From an uncultured Bacteroidales bacterium (GTDB lineage Bacteria; Bacteroidota; Bacteroidia; Bacteroidales; Paludibacteraceae), in the NCBI GenBank assembly GCA_937907165.1, contig CALCUH010000008.1, positions 1 through 20,502 on the forward strand: DNA of 20,502 nt, in the 5' to 3' direction. The notes beneath the pieces are model-generated. The model searched no databases. It saw only the letters and a program-made list of their open reading frames with translations, and was not told where the DNA came from. The position numbers and the translations under genes were made by a program. Below are positions 14,651-20,502 of the stretch, piece by piece (the stretch's first letter is position 1; the number at the start of each line of letters is the position of its first letter).

Positions 14651-16117
14651 TTAATCTATCCAACGATTCACTATTGAAGAGAATTTTGTTGGTAACATTG
14701 AAGCTGCATCTCTAAGGTCATTTCTAAGGAAATGTTTTGCGAGCAACATAAAGACCAAAATTCCTAAAACTATGTTCACAGGAAGTTGTATATAGGGATT
14801 AGTGACTATCTGGTTGAAAATAATGTTTACCGACCACATTATCATTCCGACGAGAAGAACAGGAAGAATGTCCTTCATTTGTCTTACGAATCCGACCTTT
14901 ATTAAAACGCCCGTGTAATAAGTGTTTATTGCAAGTGCTAATATAGATGTGAGAATGCCGCTTCCGACCATGAATACTATCCCATAGTTTATTGCTATTG
15001 CCATTATAGCTACCCCCATCAATTTTTTTATGATTTCAAGTCTCAGGAAGAGATCTGATCGTCCTTTCACTTGTAACAAATCCAAGTTAATCGCATGTAT
15101 CGGATAGAACATCATATAAAAACATGCTAATTGGAGCAAAATAATACACCCTTCCCATTTGTCTCCCAATATAACTCTAACGAACGGATTTGCCGCAGAT
15201 GATAAACCCATCATTAAAGGGAAAACAATGAATGCGGATAATCTCAATATCTTACGATAATTTCGGGCTAAACGTTCGTCATCATTTTGAATCGTGCTTA
15301 ATACGGGAAATGTGACTCTTTGCAAAACTCCTGTAATGTTGCTAGATGGCAATGCTGCAAATTGATTGGCTGTCGTATAATTACCTAAATCTCCTTTGGA
15401 AAAAAATTTTCCAATCACTATCGGATAGATGTTATTATACAACGTATCTAAAATGCCTGATGCTAACATCTTGCTGCCATAATTCCATAGGTATGAGAAG
15501 GATGCATGCGACCAATTACTATGAGGCCTCCATTTACTTGTTACCCATAACAATAATGACCTGACAGCCTGATTACATAATGCCTGAAATATAAGAGACC
15601 ATACACCAAAACCTGACAATGCGAGTGTAATGCCGACTAAACCACTCAAAAAGGATGCGCAAAGTGAAATTCTTGCTTGTCTTTTGAAATCAATCTCTTT
15701 TGTCAAAAGTGCTTGTTGGACTGTTCCAAAAGAACCGATTACAACGCCTAATGCGGCGACTTTCAACAAATCAGTAAGCTGAGGTGTCTGGAAGAAATCG
15801 GCCACTAAGGGGGATATAAGGAACAATATTACGTAGCATACCGCACCAACGATTATGTTGAAAAAAAATGCGGTGGAAATGTCCTCTTCCTTAAGGTCAG
15901 ACTTCCGTATTAAAGCGGAACCGAATCCGCAATCTACAAAATTTTGCGCTAAAACCAAGAAGACCATTGGCATGGCAACCATTCCATAGTCTTCCGGGGA
16001 GAGAAGTCTTGCCAGAAAAATTGCGAATAATGCAGATACGCTCTGCGATCCGAATCGTTCTAAGGCACTCCAAAAAAGTCCTTTTTGCGTTTTGTTTTTT
16101 AATGAATCTTCAGCCAT
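14651..16117 (-). CDS. wzx: Repeat-unit flippase Wzx (MOP superfamily, WzxC-like)
   Basis: 488 residues, family length, with about 12-14 hydrophobic segments. The N-terminus KNKTQKGLFWSALERFGSQSVSAL leads into ARLLSPEDYGMVAMP, the hallmark of polysaccharide-export MOP flippases of the WzxC/PST group. DCGFGSALIRK (62-72) is also characteristic. It moves the undecaprenyl-linked repeat unit across the cytoplasmic membrane before polymerisation by Wzy. The 104-base spacer to the SDR stop holds an inverted repeat AATGTTTC/GAAACATT (16148-16155 and 16181-16188) and a weak CTGAA/TTCAG hairpin with an A-rich loop (16202-16218); neither is a convincing terminator. Confidence 0.9.
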   Translation of the reverse strand: MAEDSLKNKTQKGLFWSALERFGSQSVSALFAIFLARLLSPEDYGMVAMPMVFLVLAQNFVDCGFGSALIRKSDLKEEDISTAFFFNIIVGAVCYVILFLISPLVADFFQTPQLTDLLKVAALGVVIGSFGTVQQALLTKEIDFKRQARISLCASFLSGLVGITLALSGFGVWSLIFQALCNQAVRSLLLWVTSKWRPHSNWSHASFSYLWNYGSKMLASGILDTLYNNIYPIVIGKFFSKGDLGNYTTANQFAALPSSNITGVLQRVTFPVLSTIQNDDERLARNYRKILRLSAFIVFPLMMGLSSAANPFVRVILGDKWEGCIILLQLACFYMMFYPIHAINLDLLQVKGRSDLFLRLEIIKKLMGVAIMAIAINYGIVFMVGSGILTSILALAINTYYTGVLIKVGFVRQMKDILPVLLVGMIMWSVNIIFNQIVTNPYIQLPVNIVLGILVFMLLAKHFLRNDLRDAASMLPTKFSSIVNRWID

Positions 16118-16221
16118 GGAATTAATTCATCTAATGTGGTGATAATCAATGTTTCTTGAAGCACAATCATCCTAAGAGATGAAACATTATAATTTTTATG
16201 TCTGAATTTTTTTTTCAGCCT

Positions 16222-16983
16222 TTAGTAGGCTGTTATTCCTCCGTCAATACATATCGCTTGACCGGTCACCCAAGAGGCCGCATCGGATAAAAGGTAGACA
16301 ACTCCACCTGCTATGTCTTCTGGTTGGCCATAACGTTTCAATGGATATAGAGCCAAATCTTTTTGCATATCCTCTTCTGTTATGTTTTCAGCGAATTTCT
16401 TTACTAAAGCCGTCTCTACCATTCCCGGACATACTGCGTTGATACGGATTTTTTTGGGAGCCAACTCCAATGCACAAACCTTAACCATTGAATTAATTGA
16501 TGCTTTTGATGCTCCGTATATACAATTGCCTACAGAAGAGACAAAGTTTCCTCCGATGGATGATATGAAAACAGCAGAACCTCCATTGACTAGTTTTTTC
16601 TTTTTTATCAATAGCCGTAATAATTCGATTGGAGAAAAGAAATTTACGTCAAACACTTTATCGAATTTTTCTCTTGTCGAGAAAGTAAAAGGTGCTGTCA
16701 TAGTGATACCGGCAGAAAAAACAGCACCGTCCAAAGAGGGAACGTCTGTTATTAACTTCTCGATCGTTGCGGTATCAGTAAGGTCGCCCATGAATGATGT
16801 GTGGCCATCGCCTTTTAGCATGTTGAGTGTTTGCTGTATCCGATTCTCGTCTCGTCCACATACGATTACCTTTGCTCCCATTTGGGAAATCATGACCGCA
16901 CATCCTTGTCCTATTCCAGATGATGCGCCAGTCACTAATATTGTTTTCCCCTCTAAAGAAAAAGGATTATTATTTATACCCAT
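16222..16983 (-). CDS. SDR family reductase, FabG-like, of the acyl cassette
   Basis: 253 residues of a classical short-chain dehydrogenase: cofactor motif TGASSGIG (18-25), SAG (90-92), catalytic Ser141/142 in FISSIGG, Tyr156 and Lys160 in YGASK, NAVCPGMVET (182-191) and the C-terminal ICIDGGITAY. It resembles FabG (3-oxoacyl-ACP reductase). Its start overlaps the end of the upstream KAS III gene by 10 bases, so the two are likely translationally coupled. The neighbourhood (ACP, two KAS III) argues that it reduces a 3-oxoacyl-ACP to a 3-hydroxyacyl-ACP (inference). A sugar ketoreductase is the alternative. Confidence 0.88.
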   Translation of the reverse strand: MGINNNPFSLEGKTILVTGASSGIGQGCAVMISQMGAKVIVCGRDENRIQQTLNMLKGDGHTSFMGDLTDTATIEKLITDVPSLDGAVFSAGITMTAPFTFSTREKFDKVFDVNFFSPIELLRLLIKKKKLVNGGSAVFISSIGGNFVSSVGNCIYGASKASINSMVKVCALELAPKKIRINAVCPGMVETALVKKFAENITEEDMQKDLALYPLKRYGQPEDIAGGVVYLLSDAASWVTGQAICIDGGITAY

Positions 16984-18056
16984 TTTTTATCGTCAAATGA
17001 ATTTTCTTCTACTTCGATTATATCTGAAATCACTATATTCTCGGTAGAAAATGTTATTATTCCCCATGAAAGTCCGACTCCAAATCCGCAGCATATTATC
17101 CTTTTTTTCCCATTAACCAATTTGTCTTTTAATTGTGTTGTAATTGTAACTGGAATTGATGCGGACAATGTGTTTCCGAAGTATTCAATGGATGATACAG
17201 ATTTTTCTGGGGATACCTTCAGTTTTTTTAAGATATGTTGGTTGATACTTTTATTGGCCTGATGTAGTATGAAATAATCAAAATCATGATAATCAAAACC
17301 GAAATGTTCCGACATCTGTTGTATAGATTTGGGCACCCGAGAAATACTGAAAGCAAATACGTCCAAACTTTTCATTTCAGCTTGCATTGAATGTTGCAAA
17401 AACGGATCTGTGTATTCCTTAATCGCGTCATCCGTGTAATTAGGATTTCTCACACCACTTTTGGGCATAATGATTGCATCATATCCACTTCCGTCAGTTC
17501 CATAGTTGAACTGAAATCCGTCAGCGCCTTGTTGGTATTCAAGTGCGGTAACGTTGCAGCAATGACCGAAAAGTAATTCGTTATTACCTGATCCCCATAT
17601 CATTTTTGAATCCCCGCTAAGCAATATCGCTCTTTTTACATCTCCATCTTTAAGCAATGAAGCGACGACACTCATCCCGTAAACCCAGCCAGAGCATCCC
17701 ATGCTTATGTCTTGAGCGTAACATTCTTTGGAGAAGCCCATTCTGTTTTGGATAATACAAGCGTTTACAGGCAATATGTAATCAGGAGTTAACGATACGC
17801 ATAGAATCGCTTCGACCGAATCTTTTTCCCATTTTAGGTCATCTAACATTCGTTCAATGGCTATACAAGCCAAGTCAGATTCCGTCAGATTTAGGCTTTC
17901 TCTTCTTTCAATAATCCCGACTTGACGAACGAAATTGACAGCAGATTCCTCGTTAATGTTTCGCTCTTCCAATATTTTGGAATTATTAACGGTTCTTTTG
18001 GGGAATGCTGTCGCCATTCCAGCGATCCTTACATTTTTTATTTCTAAAAATGCCAT
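16974..18056 (-). CDS. Ketoacyl-ACP synthase III-like enzyme, copy 2
   Basis: 360 residues with a thiolase fold; somewhat longer than housekeeping FabH (about 317-335). The catalytic triad is intact: Cys121 in SMGCSGWVYG, His265 in LHQAN and Asn295 in EYFGNTLSAS. The C-terminal CCGFGVGLSW (322-331) is the glycine-rich segment of the family. It condenses an acyl-CoA starter with malonyl-ACP to 3-oxoacyl-ACP. It is a clear paralogue of the next gene upstream, with the same length and near-identical motif spacing but only moderate sequence identity, so this is an old duplication. It lies 16 bases downstream of that gene and overlaps the reductase by 10 bases. Confidence 0.9.
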   Translation of the reverse strand: MAFLEIKNVRIAGMATAFPKRTVNNSKILEERNINEESAVNFVRQVGIIERRESLNLTESDLACIAIERMLDDLKWEKDSVEAILCVSLTPDYILPVNACIIQNRMGFSKECYAQDISMGCSGWVYGMSVVASLLKDGDVKRAILLSGDSKMIWGSGNNELLFGHCCNVTALEYQQGADGFQFNYGTDGSGYDAIIMPKSGVRNPNYTDDAIKEYTDPFLQHSMQAEMKSLDVFAFSISRVPKSIQQMSEHFGFDYHDFDYFILHQANKSINQHILKKLKVSPEKSVSSIEYFGNTLSASIPVTITTQLKDKLVNGKKRIICCGFGVGLSWGIITFSTENIVISDIIEVEENSFDDKKWV

Positions 18057-18072
18057 GTTTCGTCGTTTATTT

Positions 18073-19152
18073 CTAACATTTTATTACTTTACCAGACTCG
18101 TCTACCTCAACTATATCCGAAATTACTATTTGGTTAATGGAAAAGGCGACACTTGCCCAAGAGAGACCTACACCAAATCCACAACATAAAACTTTTTTTT
18201 CGGAACCTTTGCTTATTTCATTTTTTAATTGGGAAACTATAGTCAATGGAATTGATGCAGAAGAAGTATTCCCGTAATAAGCCATACATGAAGGCACTTT
18301 CTCAGCGGGGAACTTTAATTTTTTTACGATCATGTTATTCATTGCCATATTGGCCTGATGAAGAACAAGATAATCGTAATCCAAGTAATCAAATCCGTAG
18401 TGTTCTGATAATTTCTTTATTGATTTTGGTGCTGCGGTGATTCCAAAGGAAAAGACATCCATGCCTTTCATGCGGGCTTGCATTCTCGTCTTTTTACCAT
18501 CTTCACACTCTTCAAATTCAAACGATTTTGGAGTGATTAAATTTCTAGAAGCTCCGTCTGGAATAATTATTGCGTCATATCCGCTACCATCTGTTCCGCA
18601 GTGGAATCGGAAACTCGGTGCCCCTTTTTGATATTCTAAAGCTGTCACCGTACCGGCGTGTCCGAATAAGGGTGACAATGTCATTGGACGTATCGCTTTG
18701 GAATCTCCCGCCATCAATAAGGCTTTTTTTATAGTCCCTGTCGACATTAAAGAGGTGATAGTATGCAAACCATAGACCCATCCAGAACAGCCTAACGTCA
18801 AGTCTATGCAATATGTGTGTACACTTAGTCCCAAACGATTCTGAATAATTCCAGATGTCGCAGGAGTCACATAATCTCTCGATTGGGACACAAAGATTAT
18901 GGCGTCAATATCTTCCCGTGACCATTCCAAATCTTCAATCAGTTTTTCCGCAGCATGGAAACAGAGGTCTGACGTGGTTTGGGTAAAACTTATATGACGT
19001 TCCTTCACACCTGTGTTTTTGACGAATTCTTCAGGCGAATAATCAGAAGAAATGCTATCTTCAGGTAGAGGCTGCAAGTTATTCACCACAAAACTTGGAA
19101 CACCTGCAGCCATACCGACAATCCTTACATCTTTTATTTCAAAAAAAGCCAT
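18073..19152 (-). CDS. Ketoacyl-ACP synthase III-like enzyme, copy 1
   Basis: 359 residues. Intact catalytic residues: Cys122 in TLGCSGWVYG, His265 in LHQAN and Asn295 in AYYGNTSSAS. The glycine-rich CCGFGVGLSW near the C-terminus is shared with copy 2. Its ATG overlaps the TAA of the acyl carrier protein gene by one base (TAATG), strong evidence of coupling with its ACP partner. Both copies keep all catalytic residues, so each may be active; they may act on different starters, in successive steps or as a mixed dimer. It differs from copy 2 in the 205-225 region, where an acidic EFEECEDGKK insertion-like loop may affect specificity. Confidence 0.9.
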   Translation of the reverse strand: MAFFEIKDVRIVGMAAGVPSFVVNNLQPLPEDSISSDYSPEEFVKNTGVKERHISFTQTTSDLCFHAAEKLIEDLEWSREDIDAIIFVSQSRDYVTPATSGIIQNRLGLSVHTYCIDLTLGCSGWVYGLHTITSLMSTGTIKKALLMAGDSKAIRPMTLSPLFGHAGTVTALEYQKGAPSFRFHCGTDGSGYDAIIIPDGASRNLITPKSFEFEECEDGKKTRMQARMKGMDVFSFGITAAPKSIKKLSEHYGFDYLDYDYLVLHQANMAMNNMIVKKLKFPAEKVPSCMAYYGNTSSASIPLTIVSQLKNEISKGSEKKVLCCGFGVGLSWASVAFSINQIVISDIVEVDESGKVIKC

Positions 19153-19385
19153 TATTTTTTTGAAATTATTACATTATATACGTCTTCTATAGTCTCAGAA
19201 TTCTTTACGTCGTCACCTTTTAATGTGACATCAAATTCTTCATCAACCATAGATATAAGGGTCAAAGCCAAAAGTGAAGACCATTCGTCTAACTCACGGA
19301 ACTTTGTCTGTGGCGTTACAGAAGACGAGTCTGTGTCTTCTAACTGCTCTGAAAATAATTTTACAAATTCATCTAATGTTTTCAT
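19152..19385 (-). CDS. Dedicated acyl carrier protein
   Basis: 77 residues, acidic, with the four-helix ACP pattern. The helix-2 motif reads LDEWSSLLALTLISMVDEEF, placing Ser37 where the 4'-phosphopantetheine Ser of the usual DSL motif sits. Here the Asp is replaced by Ser (SSL), as in some specialised ACPs that carry WDSL-like variants. It holds acyl intermediates as thioesters for the two KAS III enzymes and the reductase. It is 24 bases downstream of the acyltransferase-fusion stop and overlaps KAS III copy 1 by one base. A housekeeping ACP is unlikely, given the location and divergent motif. Confidence 0.85.
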   Translation of the reverse strand: MKTLDEFVKLFSEQLEDTDSSSVTPQTKFRELDEWSSLLALTLISMVDEEFDVTLKGDDVKNSETIEDVYNVIISKK

Positions 19386-19409
19386 TTTGTCCCATTTTTA
19401 GTTTAACCA

Positions 19410-20502
19410 TTATATTTCAATTCTCTTAGCCGGAACTCCAAATACGGAAGTTTCATTTGGTACATTTTTTAACACCACACTACCTGCACCCACCATAGCT
19501 TTATTTCCCACTTGAACACGTGGTAAAACCGTCGAATGAGGGTGAATAGTCACGTAATCTCCTATATTTGAATATCCACCAATCGCTACATAAGATTCCA
19601 CTTCGCAATACCTGCCAATTTTGTTATCATGTCCGATATTACAAAATGGATGGATGACCGAAAAGTCATCAACAACCACATCTGCGGACAAAATGGCATA
19701 TGCGCCTACAAATGCGCCATTCCCAATTTTCGCAGTCGGATTTATAATAGCATAATCACTTATGCAAGATATAAAATTACCTCCTTTTTCCAAAATTATT
19801 TTCACATATTTTTCACGTTGTATAGGATCTCCTAATGCGCAAAAAAACACATCATTTTTTTTAATTTCGTAAGTCTCTGTTGGACCGAGAATTGGAGGAT
19901 ATCCTTTATAACCTTTTAGAAAATTCTTAGGACAGGAACTAGATCTTGTACTTTGATAATCATAAAGAATTACTGGTCTGCCATCAGTTTCACTCATATA
20001 CAGCCACATATACTTTTTAGAGGTAGAATCTTTACCATTATCATTTATTACTTTCAATGTCGTTTCATCAGCATGAACATAATCTCTATTTAGTAAATCT
20101 TCTTTCATATGATTATATATAGGTTCCAATACTCTAGCTGCTGACATTGTCCAATTACATAAAGTTTGTCTCGACAGCGTAGCCCCCATCATATCAAAAT
20201 AAGATTCTTGTCTATATAATGGCAAAGCATGATGATACTTAAGACAGATTGTATGAGCAACCAACTCATTTGAAGCCATACTATTATAAAATACAGTTTT
20301 AGGAGCTTCAGCTGAAGCTATATTACTTTTCTCAGCTTCGCTTTCGCAAGATTTGCAGGCATAACTATACATAACATGCTCTTCTACAATAAGCTTAGCA
20401 GGAATATATTTAAGAATTTCTTTTTTTGATTTAATTTCCTCAAGTTCTTTACTTGCTTCACTTTCTTTTGGAGAAAGGAAACCATGAAAATAAAAATGGT
20501 TG
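19410..20502 (-). pseudogene. In-frame fusion of an IS66 transposase fragment to a truncated PglD/NeuD-type acyltransferase; open at the window edge
   Basis: The frame is open from the stop at 19410 to the right edge; the ATG at 20372 is internal, since 43 more IS66-like codons lie upstream. Counting from that ATG, residues 1-158 are IS66 TnpC: IPAKLIVEEHV before it, YACKSC, NELVAHTICLKYHHALPLYRQE and YVHADETTLKV, which holds the first catalytic Asp. Similarity stops at FLKGYKGY, where TnpC normally continues LQTDGY, so the second Asp and the Glu are lost. From PPILGP (159) to the end the protein is the hexapeptide left-handed beta-helix of PglD/NeuD-like sugar acyltransferases (AKIGNGAFVGAYAIL, HPFCNIGHDNKIG, GVPAKRIEI), lacking about 50 N-terminal residues. 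The junction lies near 19899-19913. No early in-frame ATG exists after it, so the acyltransferase part would be made only as a fusion. An assembly artefact is possible. Confidence 0.75.

Noticed and set aside
16382..17047. 221-residue plus-strand ORF
   Set aside because: Entirely antisense to the well-supported SDR gene, with no family motifs and no promoter.
19899..20502. Functional IS66 element
   Set aside because: Only part of TnpC is present, its second Asp and Glu are missing, and no terminal inverted repeat is seen at the left junction.

Overview
The window looks like a chromosomal segment of a member of the Bacteroidales (Bacteroidota; Bacteroides/Prevotella-like). The evidence is the set of -7 boxes of the form TAnnTTFG-type consensus TAnnTTTG upstream of several genes, weak Shine-Dalgarno sites, a Bacteroidales-style secreted repeat protein, an IS66 remnant and a Wzx/Wzy-type surface polysaccharide cluster. 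Nearly all genes lie on the minus strand.

Left part (1-5600). A 737-residue secreted protein carries three copies of a C-type-lectin-like domain of the Fib_succ_major (FISUMP)/DUF1566 kind. It is followed (increasing coordinates) by a small unrecognised cytosolic protein, a plus-strand lipoprotein extremely rich in Asp/His/Tyr that ends in a strong bidirectional terminator, a DUF445 membrane protein and an acyltransferase-3 membrane protein. The 737-residue protein is the most striking object here. Its three domains differ almost only in a 52-codon C-terminal segment, where first and second codon bases vary while the third base is held. That is the footprint of adenine mutagenesis by a diversity-generating retroelement (DGR). 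No reverse transcriptase or template repeat is visible, but the gene ends at the left edge of the window, so those parts may lie just outside.

Right part (5600-20502). This is a surface polysaccharide (capsule/O-antigen/EPS) biosynthesis cluster read right to left. It starts with an IS66 transposase fragment fused in frame to a truncated PglD/NeuD-type acyltransferase. Next come an acyl carrier protein, two ketoacyl-ACP synthase III paralogues, a short-chain reductase, the flippase Wzx, WecB, WecC, the polymerase Wzy, a GT4 glycosyltransferase, a hexapeptide acetyltransferase, an unrecognised (alpha/alpha)-toroid-like protein and a WecG/TagA/CpsF-type glycosyltransferase. After a 362-base gap with its own promoter comes a UDP-glucuronate 4-epimerase-like protein, closed by a terminator at 5549-5592.

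How the genes fit together. WecB and WecC would convert UDP-GlcNAc to UDP-ManNAcA, and the WecG-like enzyme is a plausible user of it. The epimerase would supply UDP-GalA, GT4 adds another sugar, the hexapeptide enzyme O- or N-acetylates, and Wzx and Wzy export and polymerise the repeat unit. The ACP, two KAS III enzymes and the reductase form a self-contained cassette that could build a short (3-hydroxy)acyl group for decorating a sugar. The natural candidate transferase, encoded next to the ACP, is the one cut by the IS66 fusion. No initiating sugar-phosphate transferase, Wza/Wzc export genes or UpxY/UpxZ regulators are seen in the window; they may lie further right.
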